A stretch of 64,000 nt of DNA, from positions 32,768-96,767 of the forward strand of contig DATIYJ010000018.1 of NCBI GenBank assembly GCA_035517655.1. Reading direction: 5' to 3'. The position numbers and the translations under genes are program-made. This DNA comes from Nitrospiria bacterium. Lineage in GTDB: Bacteria > Nitrospirota > Nitrospiria > JACQBZ01. Of this stretch, positions 8,471-19,053 are shown piece after piece; position 1 is the first letter of the stretch; every line of letters begins with the position of its first letter. The notes beneath the pieces are model-generated. The model was not told the origin of the DNA. It did not search any database and saw nothing but the letters and a program-made list of their open reading frames with translations.

Positions 8471-9453
8471 TCCTGGCGGGAGACATCGGGGGAACGAAAA
8501 CACACCTGGCCCTCTTCCGCAGAAAGAACCGGGGGCTGGCCCAGGTCCGTGGAGAAATTTTTCAAAGCCGCGATTATGCCGGCCTGGAAGAGGCGATCCG
8601 GAAATTTCTCCCGAAGAAGAAAACCGCCATCGACGGCGCCTGCTTCGGCGTAGCCGGGCCGGTCCTGGACGGACGCTGCGAGACCACCAACCTGCCCTGG
8701 ACGATCGAGGCCGAGTCGATCGCAAAATCCTTCGGGATCCCGACCGTCCATCTGCTCAACGATCTGGAGGCGACCGCGTACGGCAGCCTCTTCCTCGCCG
8801 ATGAGGATTTCCACACCCTGAACCCGGGTCGGCCTCAAGCGCGCGGCAACCGGGCCGTGATCTCGGCCGGAACCGGGCTGGGGGAGGCGGTGCTGTTCCG
8901 GGATGGGGACGGGTACCGCGCCTCGGCCTCGGAAGGCGGGCATACCGATTTCGGGCCGCGCAATCCGACCGAGATCGCGTTGCTCGAGTATTTATTGAAG
9001 CGCCATCCTCACGTGAGCTACGAACGGATCGTCTCGGGACCCGGGCTTCTGAACATCCATCAATTCATGAAAGACACGGGCCGTGCCGAAGAACCGGAGC
9101 GGCTCCGGAAAAGAATGGCCGTCGAGGACCCGGCCGCCGTGATCACCGAGGCCGCGTCGACCGGCCGGCCGGAGGTCTGCGTCAAAACCGTCGAGCTGTT
9201 CGTCTCGATCTACGGGGCCGAGGCCGGAAACCTGGCGCTGAAGGCCCTCGCGATCGGCGGAATCTTTCTCGGCGGAGGCATCGCGCCCCGCATCCTGCCG
9301 AAACTGTCGGACGGCGCCTTCATGGAGGCCTTCGTCGACAAAGGACGATATGCGTCGCTGCTCCGGTCGATCCCCGTCCGGATCATTTTAAACGAGACGG
9401 TCGGACTCCTGGGCGCGGCGCGTTATGCCCTCAGCAACCTTTTGACCAGATGA
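8467..9453 (+). CDS. glk: Glucokinase (Glk family)
   Basis: Phosphorylates free glucose with ATP to glucose 6-phosphate, feeding both Pgi and Zwf. The 328-residue protein starts with the phosphate-1 loop LAGDIGGTKTHLALF (residues 3-17). It then shows GVAGPV (about 58), LLNDLEATAYG (about 96, with the catalytic aspartate), SAGTGLGEA (about 137) and SEGGHTDFGPRNPTE (about 157), all typical of the E. coli-type Glk family rather than ROK kinases with a zinc motif. It overlaps pgl and the next HAD gene by 4 bases each. Confidence 0.92.
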   Translation: MILAGDIGGTKTHLALFRRKNRGLAQVRGEIFQSRDYAGLEEAIRKFLPKKKTAIDGACFGVAGPVLDGRCETTNLPWTIEAESIAKSFGIPTVHLLNDLEATAYGSLFLADEDFHTLNPGRPQARGNRAVISAGTGLGEAVLFRDGDGYRASASEGGHTDFGPRNPTEIALLEYLLKRHPHVSYERIVSGPGLLNIHQFMKDTGRAEEPERLRKRMAVEDPAAVITEAASTGRPEVCVKTVELFVSIYGAEAGNLALKALAIGGIFLGGGIAPRILPKLSDGAFMEAFVDKGRYASLLRSIPVRIILNETVGLLGAARYALSNLLTR

Positions 9454-10229
9454 AACGCCCGCAGAAAAAACAGGCCAAGAGTTTTCTGATCGACATGGAC
9501 GGTGTTCTGGTTCGCGGACGCCGGCTCGTTCCGGAAGCGGATCTCTTCATCGAACGGCTGAAAGCGACCGGCCGGAAGTTTTTGATCCTGACCAACAACT
9601 CGGAGCGTACGCCGCGCGATTTGGAGCACCGGCTTCGCGAAATCGGGCTGAAGGTCACGACGGAGCATATTTACACCTCGGCCCAGGCCACGGCCCTCTT
9701 TCTCGACGATCAAAATCGAAAGGGCACGGCCTTCGTGATCGGGGAGGCGGGACTGATCGAGGCGCTGCACGACGTGGGCTACGTGATCACGGAACGGGAT
9801 CCCATGTACGTGGTCGTGGGCGACACGCAGAATTACGACCACCGGCGGATCACCCAGGCGATTCAATTGATCCAGAGCGGCGCGCGCTTCCTTGCGACCA
9901 ATCCGGACGTGACCGGTCCCGCCGAGACGGGGATCGTTCCGGCCACCGGCGCGCTGGTCGCCTTGATCGAAAAGGCGACCGACCGGCGGGCCTTCTTCGT
10001 CGGAAAACCGAACCCCCTCATGATCCGCACGGCGCTCCGCCGGCTCTCGGAGCATTCGGAAACCACGGTGATGGTCGGGGACCGGATGGACACCGACATC
10101 GTCTCCGGCATCGAGAGCGGGCTGGAAACGATTCTCGTCCTCACCGGCGTGACCCGCCGCGAGGACGTCGGCCGCTTCCCCTACCGCCCGACGCGCATCG
10201 TCGAGTCCGTGAACCGGATCGAGTTGTGA
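9450..10229 (+). CDS. NagD-type HAD superfamily IIA phosphatase
   Basis: A 259-residue cytoplasmic HAD hydrolase of class IIA. Motif I is FLIDMDGVLVRG with the nucleophile and general acid aspartates near residues 15 and 17. Motif II is ILTNNSERTPRD. The cap region contains VVVGDTQNYDHRRI and FLATNPDVTGP. The class IIA core continues with FVGKPNPLMI (motif III lysine) and MVGDRMDTDI (motif IV). The substrate cannot be read from sequence. Relatives act on nucleotide monophosphates, phosphoglycolate, p-nitrophenyl phosphate or glycerol phosphate. The ATGA overlap with glk places it in the sugar operon, so a sugar-phosphate housekeeping role is plausible. Confidence 0.85.
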   Translation: MKRPQKKQAKSFLIDMDGVLVRGRRLVPEADLFIERLKATGRKFLILTNNSERTPRDLEHRLREIGLKVTTEHIYTSAQATALFLDDQNRKGTAFVIGEAGLIEALHDVGYVITERDPMYVVVGDTQNYDHRRITQAIQLIQSGARFLATNPDVTGPAETGIVPATGALVALIEKATDRRAFFVGKPNPLMIRTALRRLSEHSETTVMVGDRMDTDIVSGIESGLETILVLTGVTRREDVGRFPYRPTRIVESVNRIEL

Positions 10230-10290
10230 GCGCTCGACAAGGATCCTTTCTGAACCTGTCGCGGGCCGGGGCATCCAAACCGATTTTTCC

Positions 10291-10319
10291 TTGACTTCAA
10301 ACGCCAAACTCGTTAAGCT
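10291..10319 (+). promoter_or_regulatory. Weak candidate sigma-70 promoter for the DUF4321-like gene
   Basis: TTGACT at 10291-10296 is followed after 17 bases by TAAGCT at 10314-10319. The -35 is good and the -10 is poor. It lies about 100 bases before the start codon at 10416. Confidence 0.3.
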
Positions 10320-10415
10320 CTCCACCGTCGTTTGGACGGATAAGTCTCCCCGGCCGGTTGGGGCCGGCGCCGTGTGTGTTCGATCATCCCATCCTCTTCC
10401 TGCGAGGTGAGAACA

Positions 10416-10685
10416 ATGGCCGTCTTGACCAAAACACCCTGGTTGTTGATCTTTTTTATCCTGCTCGGCGGGTTGCTGGGCGGGCTGCTGGGTGAAATTT
10501 TAAGGGCCATCGCGCCCCAGGGACCGCTTCAGGACATCTTCGCCAAGATCCAGAACATCGGTCTCAATCCGCCGTTTACGATCGACCTGAAGCTGTTCAC
10601 GATCACGTTCGGCTTCATGCTCCGGATCAACCTGTTCAGCATCCTGGGAATCCTGCTCGGGATCTATATCTACAAACAGGCGTAA
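10416..10685 (+). CDS. Small membrane protein, DUF4321-like
   Basis: An 89-residue protein with two hydrophobic segments: LLIFFILLGGLLGGLLGEIL near the N terminus, with glycine zippers, and ILGILLGIYIY at the C terminus. Between them is a stretch with LKLFTITFGFMLRINLFS. This layout matches small proteins annotated as DUF4321, whose function is unknown. The ATG at 10416 follows GAGGTGAG and is preferred over an upstream start at 10374 that would add a non-hydrophobic leader. It converges with uvrB, one base apart. Confidence 0.65.
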   Translation: MAVLTKTPWLLIFFILLGGLLGGLLGEILRAIAPQGPLQDIFAKIQNIGLNPPFTIDLKLFTITFGFMLRINLFSILGILLGIYIYKQA

Positions 10686-10686
10686 T

Positions 10687-12696
<2,010 letters not shown>

Positions 12697-12775
12697 CGTG
12701 GCCACCGCGATCATCATACCATACCTTTTTTCGGACTGCGACAGATTTTGAACTCTTAAACCCACTTTCGAGTAG

Positions 12776-12804
12776 TTGCTTTCTGCGACGATGTTTTGTA
12801 GGAT
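12776..12804 (+). promoter_or_regulatory. Candidate sigma-70 promoter for the diguanylate cyclase gene
   Basis: TTGCTT (12776-12781) and TAGGAT (12799-12804) with a 17-base spacer sit in the short divergent gap between uvrB and the cyclase gene, about 26 bases before its ATG. The match is moderate. Confidence 0.35.
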
Positions 12805-12829
12805 TTAGAAAGCTTTGAGGTGTTTCGTG

Positions 12830-15424
12830 ATGCTCGTCCATTTGATGCTGGCCGGCGGGAATTTGGCTGCGTGTCTCATCCTGGTCGGATGGGTCAAGGC
12901 CGTTTTTCCAGACGACCTCCTTCCCCTTTTCGAGGTCTTGGGGATTTATCTGGCCTTGGGGCCCTTCCTCTTCCTGATCCCGTTCAAGCGCCTCCATCCG
13001 AACCCTCGGACGGGCGAGGTGCTGCCGGTCTACCTGCTGGCCCTGATCCTGCTGTCCATTACGGCCGCGTTCAGCTTGGAGTTCCACCGGCAAGTCGTCG
13101 AATTCGGGATTCCCTTGGTCATCATCGACCCGGTCTGGATCGCCTTCGTTTTCTTTGTCGGTTACCTGCCCGCCGCCCTCCTGCTCTGTTACGGTCTGAC
13201 CCGCGCGGCGCTTCGGCCGAGACCATTAAAACCGATCCTTCTCAGTCCGGGCTACGGCATTCCGATCCCCGCGAAGCCGGCGCAAACGATCGCCATTCCG
13301 GCCGGCGTTGCGGCCGGGGCGCCGATGTCGAAAAAGGAGCCCGAAAATCCGTTGACATTGAACGCCTCGCAGGATATAACCGACTCGAAACCCGCAAAAG
13401 AGCGAGGGCCTTCCGTCCCGATGGAAACATCCGATCGCGCGAAACTCAAACAGATCCAGGACCACTTCTCCGAGCTGACGAACCTTTCGCTGGCGACCTA
13501 TGACGCCCAGGGCCGGCTGCTGTTCGACCCCGCCCAGGAGAATCCGATTTGTGAGGTCGTGCAGAAAACCACCCCGGGTCAGCGTCATTGCAAGTCGTAC
13601 TGCGGAAAAAGCATCGGGGTCGCGCTTCAAGGGAACGAAAGCGTCTTTTTAAAGTGCGAAATGAACCTTCATGTCTTCTCCGTCCCGATCGTCTTGAACG
13701 ACAAAACCAAGCTGGTCCTGCAGGGGGGAAAAAGTTTTTTCAGCCCGCAGGAATTCACCGACAGTCATCCCAAAGCCGCAACCCTGGATGTTCCGATGGA
13801 CGATCTGACGCGGCTGCGCGACCGGATTCGCCTGCAGGACAATCCCCATCTGGTCAACGCCGCGCGGTTTCTCCAAGCCGCCTTCCCGTACCTACTTTCA
13901 ACGATCCATGATAAAAACACCTTGAGCACCAAATTCTCGCGGTTGATGACGCTGTTCACGCTGGCGGCCGATCTTCATAATAATCTCCCGGAACTGCCTT
14001 CCACCCTGCTGAACACGCTGGGAATCCTTTTCAACCTGAACACCGCCTCCATTCTCCTCTGGGACCGGAACCTGCAGGTTTTCAAAACCGAGGCGATGTT
14101 CGGCCAAGGAACGGAGCCGCTCCGGAATTATCAAACCGATGCGGCGTTCGGCCCGCTTCGGATATTGATCCAACAACAACGTCCGGTCTTGATTCATGAA
14201 ACGCTCGAAATTCTGAGAGCCGGTTTCCCGGCCGGGATCACCTCGGTCCATCTCTTTCCCCTGTTCACATCGAACCGGCGCGTCATGAGCCTGTTCTGCG
14301 TGTTCGACACGCCGATCGACGAGGAAGACGTCCGGATCATCTCGGCCTTCTGTCAGCACGTTTCCCTGGTTCAGGAAAATGTTCGACTGCAACGGGAGAG
14401 GCAGGATCTGGCCAAAGACGTCTCCGTTTTTCTGGAGATCGCCAAAACCGTCAGTTCCGCCATGGACTCCGAAGAAATCTTCTCGGTCATCCTGGACAAG
14501 TCCACGCAGTTCGTGCACGCGGAGCAGGGATCGATCATGCTTTTAGACGAAGACCGCCGGGAACTGTCGATCAAGGCGATGAAGGGGTTGAACAAGAAGA
14601 TCGTGGAGCTGCTGAAGATCCGTCCGGGCGAGGGCATTTCGGGCCAGGTGCTCTCGAGCGGCCACCCGCTGGTGGTGGCGGATATCGATTCGGACGATCG
14701 CGTCACGCAGGAAAGACGCCCTCGTTATAAAACCAGGTCGTTCATCAGCATCCCCCTGAAACTGAACGGCCGGACGATCGGGGTTCTCAACGTCGCCGAC
14801 AAAGTCAGCGGGGAGATCTTTTCGGAGGAAGACCTTCAACTCTTGGTTTCGATCGGGGCCTACGCCTCGGTGGCGATCGAACGGTCCCGGTTCTACCAGA
14901 AAACCGAGGAATTGAAAAAAATTTCGATCACCGATTCTTTGACGGGGCTTTTGAACCGCCGTTATTTCCAGGAACGCATGTCCGAGGAAATCGAACGATC
15001 CCGCCGGCATCATTTGCCCTTGTCGTTGATCATGATCGACGTGGACGACTTCAAACGGGTGAACGACAGCCTGGGACACCTGGTGGGGGATGAGGTCTTA
15101 AAAGTAACGGCCCGATGCCTTCGAAACAGCATCCGGACGATTGATGTGGCCGCCCGGTACGGCGGCGAGGAGTTTACCGTCATCCTGCCCCAAACCACCA
15201 AAGCCGACGCCCAGACGATCGCCGAGCGGATCTGCGCCGAGGTTTACCGGTTGGAACTTCCGTTCATCAAATCCGATCAAAAAGTGGTTCTGAGCGTCAG
15301 CCTCGGATTGGCCACGTATCCGGAAGACGCCGAGACGCTGGAAGATCTGATCCGCAACGCCGACATCGCCCTCTACGCCGCAAAGTCCCAGGGGAAGAAC
15401 CGGGTCATCGTGTACGGAAAATAG
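12830..15424 (+). CDS. Membrane diguanylate cyclase with PocR, GAF, GAF and GGDEF domains
   Basis: An 864-residue predicted c-di-GMP synthase. Four hydrophobic segments occupy roughly residues 1-130 (LMLAGGNLAACLILVGW, LLPLFEVLGIYLALGPFLFLI region, VYLLALILLSI, WIAFVFFVGYLPAALLL). After a Pro/Ala/Ser linker comes a PocR-like sensory domain at about 205-320, with cysteines in TPGQRHCKSYCGKS and ESVFLKCEM. A divergent GAF-like region covers about 370-510 and a clear GAF domain about 540-690. The C-terminal GGDEF domain has an intact active site GGEEF (778-782) and the inhibitory-site motif RTID exactly five residues upstream, so product feedback is likely. PocR domains in known proteins sense small molecules such as propanediol. 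The ligand here is unknown. ATG at 12830 follows GAGG; GTG at 12827 is an alternative. Confidence 0.88.
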   Translation: MLVHLMLAGGNLAACLILVGWVKAVFPDDLLPLFEVLGIYLALGPFLFLIPFKRLHPNPRTGEVLPVYLLALILLSITAAFSLEFHRQVVEFGIPLVIIDPVWIAFVFFVGYLPAALLLCYGLTRAALRPRPLKPILLSPGYGIPIPAKPAQTIAIPAGVAAGAPMSKKEPENPLTLNASQDITDSKPAKERGPSVPMETSDRAKLKQIQDHFSELTNLSLATYDAQGRLLFDPAQENPICEVVQKTTPGQRHCKSYCGKSIGVALQGNESVFLKCEMNLHVFSVPIVLNDKTKLVLQGGKSFFSPQEFTDSHPKAATLDVPMDDLTRLRDRIRLQDNPHLVNAARFLQAAFPYLLSTIHDKNTLSTKFSRLMTLFTLAADLHNNLPELPSTLLNTLGILFNLNTASILLWDRNLQVFKTEAMFGQGTEPLRNYQTDAAFGPLRILIQQQRPVLIHETLEILRAGFPAGITSVHLFPLFTSNRRVMSLFCVFDTPIDEEDVRIISAFCQHVSLVQENVRLQRERQDLAKDVSVFLEIAKTVSSAMDSEEIFSVILDKSTQFVHAEQGSIMLLDEDRRELSIKAMKGLNKKIVELLKIRPGEGISGQVLSSGHPLVVADIDSDDRVTQERRPRYKTRSFISIPLKLNGRTIGVLNVADKVSGEIFSEEDLQLLVSIGAYASVAIERSRFYQKTEELKKISITDSLTGLLNRRYFQERMSEEIERSRRHHLPLSLIMIDVDDFKRVNDSLGHLVGDEVLKVTARCLRNSIRTIDVAARYGGEEFTVILPQTTKADAQTIAERICAEVYRLELPFIKSDQKVVLSVSLGLATYPEDAETLEDLIRNADIALYAAKSQGKNRVIVYGK

Positions 15425-15426
15425 GT

Positions 15427-16335
15427 TCAATTCCCGAAGAACCCGTCCACAAAATCGTCCACCGAAAAAGCTTCCAAATCCTCGATCCCCTCGCCGACCC
15501 CCACCAGCTTCACCGGGATTCCGAGCTCTTCGGTGATGGCGACAATCACCCCGCCTTTGGCCGTCCCGTCCAGTTTCGTGAGTACCACGCCCGTCACCCC
15601 GACGGCTTCATGAAACTGCTTGGCCTGGGACAGGGCGTTCTGTCCCGTCGTCGCGTCCAAAACCAGGAGCGTCTCGTGGGGACTTCCCGGCAGGGCCTTG
15701 TTCATGACCCGCTTCATCTTTTTGAGCTCCTCCATGAGATTGAATTTCGTATGCATCCGGCCGGCGGTGTCCACCATCACCACGTCCGTCCCCCGCGCCT
15801 TGGCCGCCGAAAGCCCGTCGAAGATCACGGCGGACGGATCCGATCCGCTCTGATGTTTAATCACGGGACAGCCCGCCCGCCGGCCCCAGATTTCGAGCTG
15901 CTCGATGGCCGCCGCGCGAAACGTGTCGCCCGCGACCAAGAGGACGGACCGCCCCTCTTTGCCGAACCGCAGGGCCAGCTTTCCAATCGTTGTCGTCTTC
16001 CCGACGCCGTTCACCCCGACCATCATCACCACGAACGGAACGGGACCGCTCGGATCCAGCCGGCCCTGTCTGTTTTTCAAGAGCGCCGACAACTCGGTCT
16101 TCAGCAACGCATGGATCCGGGACGGATCGGCGAGCTCATGGCGACCCCGTTGCTCCCGAAGCCCGGCCAGCAGCCGCTGAGACGTGTGGACTCCCAGATC
16201 GGCCGACAATAAAATTCCTTCCATCTGCTCAAGCAGCTCGGAATCGATCGTTTTCTTACCGTGCAGCAGACTTTCGAAGCCTTGTCGCAACCGTTTGCGG
16301 GTCTTGGACAGGGCGCCTTCTAAACGCCGCAACAT
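15427..16335 (-). CDS. ftsY: Signal recognition particle receptor FtsY
   Basis: SRP receptor GTPase that docks ribosome-nascent chain complexes at the SecYEG translocon. The 302-residue protein has the N domain helices (residues 1-95) followed by the G domain: P-loop GVNGVGKTTTIGKL near 111, DTFRAAAIEQL near 141, DTAGRM near 194 and TKLDGTAKGG near 257. The long acidic A domain found in enteric FtsY is absent, as in many other bacteria. ATG at 16335 follows AAGGGA. It is the last gene of the phoH-pgpH-ybeY-ftsY run and converges with the cyclase gene, whose stop lies two bases away. Confidence 0.96.
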   Translation of the reverse strand: MLRRLEGALSKTRKRLRQGFESLLHGKKTIDSELLEQMEGILLSADLGVHTSQRLLAGLREQRGRHELADPSRIHALLKTELSALLKNRQGRLDPSGPVPFVVMMVGVNGVGKTTTIGKLALRFGKEGRSVLLVAGDTFRAAAIEQLEIWGRRAGCPVIKHQSGSDPSAVIFDGLSAAKARGTDVVMVDTAGRMHTKFNLMEELKKMKRVMNKALPGSPHETLLVLDATTGQNALSQAKQFHEAVGVTGVVLTKLDGTAKGGVIVAITEELGIPVKLVGVGEGIEDLEAFSVDDFVDGFFGN

Positions 16336-16358
16336 GCCGTTCCCTTTTTCGAAGCGGA

Positions 16359-16811
16359 TTAGAACAGATGCCGGATCAACGCGCGCTCCTTGCGCGTCAT
16401 CCGGCGGGCCTCTTCCGGCCTTTCATGGTCATAACCCAGCAGATGCAGTATACCATGAATCATCAGTGAGGCCATCTCGCGACCGAAGCTGTGACCCTCG
16501 TCGCGGGCCTGGCGACGGGCGGTCGGAACCGAAATGACAACGTCGCCCAGAAACGGAGGCGGTCCGCGGTGCGCCGCGCCCTTCGATCGCACGGATTTCG
16601 GAAGCGACAACGGGAAGGCCAGCACATCGGTCGGTCGGTCCTTGCCGCGATAGATTTTATTGAGGGATCGGATCCGGCGGTCGTCCAAGAACAACAGGCT
16701 GATTTCCGCTTCAGGCCGGCCCAGATTGCGAAGAACCTTTTCGGCCCACGTTCTGTAAGTTCCGGTCCGCAGGGGAATGCGGCGCTGCCGGTTCGCGATC
16801 CGGATCCTCAT
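16359..16811 (-). CDS. ybeY: Endoribonuclease YbeY (rRNA maturation factor)
   Basis: Single-strand-specific metallo-endoribonuclease involved in 16S rRNA 3' processing and ribosome quality control. The 150-residue product has the family block YRGKDRPTDVLAFPL near residue 55, LGDVVISV near 90 and the zinc-binding motif HGILHLLGYDHE near 120 with its three histidines. The start at 16811 gives MRIRIANRQRRIPL, matching the usual N terminus, with GGAG nine bases upstream; ATG at 16826 is possible. Whichever is used, it starts about 100 bases inside the 3' end of pgpH, an unusually long overlap. ftsY follows after 23 bases. Confidence 0.93.
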   Translation of the reverse strand: MRIRIANRQRRIPLRTGTYRTWAEKVLRNLGRPEAEISLLFLDDRRIRSLNKIYRGKDRPTDVLAFPLSLPKSVRSKGAAHRGPPPFLGDVVISVPTARRQARDEGHSFGREMASLMIHGILHLLGYDHERPEEARRMTRKERALIRHLF

Positions 16812-19053
16812 ACTCCGATTCTCCATAATTCGGCAGCCCCATACCGGGGTATTCAATCCGCTGGTGGAACTGTCCGCTCAGAACCTTGACGAAACTCTGC
16901 TGAATCGTCCGAAGGTCCCGGAGGGTCAGGTCGCTCTCGCTGAGTTGACCGTCCAGATAGATCGTCGTGACCATTTTCTCAACCAGCGCCGTGATCCGCG
17001 CCGGGATGGGATTGTCCAGCACCCGCGAGGCCGCCTCCACCCCGTCGGCCAGCATGATGATCGCCGCGATCTTGGTCTGCGGCCGCGGCCCCGGGTAACG
17101 GAAATCGTTCTCGTTGATCGGCGGTTGGTCCGGGGCGCGGTTCTTCTGGGCGCGGGTATAAAAATAGGTCATCAACCGTGTTCCGTGATGTTGCGGAATG
17201 ATGTCGATGATCGCCGGGGGGAGTTTGTACTCCCGCGCCAGATCCAGCCCTTCCTTGACATGCGAAGCCACGACCAGGCTGCTGAGTTGAGGAGACAATT
17301 TATCGTGGCGATTGCCGTGACCCATCTGGTTCTCAATATAATAGTCCGGTTTCAACAGCTTCCCGATATCGTGATAGTAGCAGCAGACCCGGGCCAGCAG
17401 GGGATTCTCGCCCACCGCTTCCGTTGCGGCTTCGGCCAGGTTGCTCACCATCATGCTGTGATAATAGGTCCCGGGAGCCTGGACCGACAACCGCCGGAGC
17501 AGGGGATGATTCAGATCCAGGAGCTCCAGAAGCCGGATATCCGTGGTCACGGTGAAAAGGGATTCCAAGCCGGGGAGGAAGCCGGACACGATCAACCCGG
17601 ACAGCAAACCTCCGCCCGCGCCGAACAGAAGATCGAAGACGGTCTTGAGATTCAGTTCGGCCGCCTCGTAAAAATTAATCGCGATCACGACGATCACATT
17701 CACGACGCTGACCGCCAGACCGGCCCTCAGGAGCTGGGTCCGTCGGTGGCAGGTGATCACGCTGAACACGGCCACCACGCTTCCCACGAACGAATACAGG
17801 GCGAACAACGGTTCCTCCGGCGCCACGATTCCCATCATCAGACTCATTACAAACGAAAAAATCAGGCCCATGTGGGTATCGAACAGCAAGGTCGTGAGCA
17901 TGGCTCCGGCCGCCACCGGAATCGCATAAACTATCGAGGCGGGATTGACCGTTGGAAACTTGTCGGCGAAAGCCGTCAGGAGAAAATAGGAAAACTTGGA
18001 AACCGCGATTGTTCCGGCCAGGAGCACCCCCAGGAGAAGCAATTTGGAAAGATCGCGAATCATGGGCGCGCGGTAACGGCGGATGTCCAGATATAAAATC
18101 GACAGGACCGCCGTGACCATGATGAGCAGTCCGACCAGGACGCGTAGGACCAACCCTTTTTTCTGATACTTCGAAAGCTCCTCTAAAATGGGGCGATCCT
18201 CGTAGGCCACACGTTCGCCGGCCCGAAAAAGCAACTCTCCTTTCATCACCTTGTAATAGAGCGGTTTGACCGCCGCGCCCGCCGACTGCGCGCGGAATTC
18301 GGTCGCGCTCTTGTTCAACGTCACATTGGGGATCAATAATCGGGAGACCAGTTCACCGATGACGCTCGCCTTCAGTGGATCATCCGGAAAGGTTTGCGCC
18401 ACCCCTTTCCGCGCGAGGGATTGCGCTTCTTTAAGATCCGGAATCGACAGGACATTCTTGACAAATTGTTCCTGGCGCTCACCGACCGTTCGAATCACGA
18501 TTCCCCGCTCTTTCTCGCCGTTCGCAAACGTCCGGTCGGATATAATTCCACGATCCATCACCGAACGCACCGATTGGCGCACCTGACTCTCCAGATTCGC
18601 TGCGTATCCGCCGCTTCTCAGAAAGGAGAGGGTTTCGGGGCTCAGCCGAAGACCTAATTTCTGCTGGAACTCCTGATCCATCTCCGTGGCCATCCGTTTG
18701 AGCCGGGCGGGATCGGTCCTGGCCCACAGATCCCGAGCCGCCGAGAAAGCCTTGGCCGCCTTTTGGTCCAGGACCTCGATGGCTCCGAGATCCGAATCAT
18801 AGACGACGGGAACGGCCGCTTCCGCTTGACGTTGAGCGAGTTGGGTGGCATCGACATTCAACAACTCCAGATTGGTCGGGGCTTTGATATCTTGGGAAAC
18901 GATTTCTCCGAGGGTCAGTTCGGGCGAGAAAAACAAAAGATACGGCGCCAGGAGATAGACAACGACCAGCACAATGACGGCTCCCAGCGCGTACCCCTGA
19001 TAAACCGGGTCTTTGTAGCGAGGGATCGTCCTATTTTCGCTGTCCTTTTCCAA
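16711..19053 (-). CDS. pgpH: PgpH-type cyclic-di-AMP phosphodiesterase (7TMR-HD family)
   Basis: A 780-residue membrane phosphohydrolase. One N-terminal membrane segment (VIVLVVVYLLAPYLLFF) precedes a long extracytoplasmic 7TMR-HDED domain (about residues 45-300). Seven membrane segments (about 315-510) follow, then a cytoplasmic HD domain with HSMMVSNLAEAATEAVG, CYYHDIGKL, HVKEGLDLA and HHGTRLMTYFY. Characterised PgpH enzymes hydrolyse c-di-AMP. No c-di-AMP synthase is visible in the window, so the substrate here is by family analogy. The start is taken as TTG at 19053 because GAGGG lies five bases upstream, inside the end of phoH. Upstream ATGs would place the start further into phoH. The C terminus extends about 40 residues past the HD domain, over the ybeY start. 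Confidence 0.88.
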   Translation of the reverse strand: MEKDSENRTIPRYKDPVYQGYALGAVIVLVVVYLLAPYLLFFSPELTLGEIVSQDIKAPTNLELLNVDATQLAQRQAEAAVPVVYDSDLGAIEVLDQKAAKAFSAARDLWARTDPARLKRMATEMDQEFQQKLGLRLSPETLSFLRSGGYAANLESQVRQSVRSVMDRGIISDRTFANGEKERGIVIRTVGERQEQFVKNVLSIPDLKEAQSLARKGVAQTFPDDPLKASVIGELVSRLLIPNVTLNKSATEFRAQSAGAAVKPLYYKVMKGELLFRAGERVAYEDRPILEELSKYQKKGLVLRVLVGLLIMVTAVLSILYLDIRRYRAPMIRDLSKLLLLGVLLAGTIAVSKFSYFLLTAFADKFPTVNPASIVYAIPVAAGAMLTTLLFDTHMGLIFSFVMSLMMGIVAPEEPLFALYSFVGSVVAVFSVITCHRRTQLLRAGLAVSVVNVIVVIAINFYEAAELNLKTVFDLLFGAGGGLLSGLIVSGFLPGLESLFTVTTDIRLLELLDLNHPLLRRLSVQAPGTYYHSMMVSNLAEAATEAVGENPLLARVCCYYHDIGKLLKPDYYIENQMGHGNRHDKLSPQLSSLVVASHVKEGLDLAREYKLPPAIIDIIPQHHGTRLMTYFYTRAQKNRAPDQPPINENDFRYPGPRPQTKIAAIIMLADGVEAASRVLDNPIPARITALVEKMVTTIYLDGQLSESDLTLRDLRTIQQSFVKVLSGQFHQRIEYPGMGLPNYGESEYEDPDREPAAPHSPADRNLQNVGRKGSSQSGPA

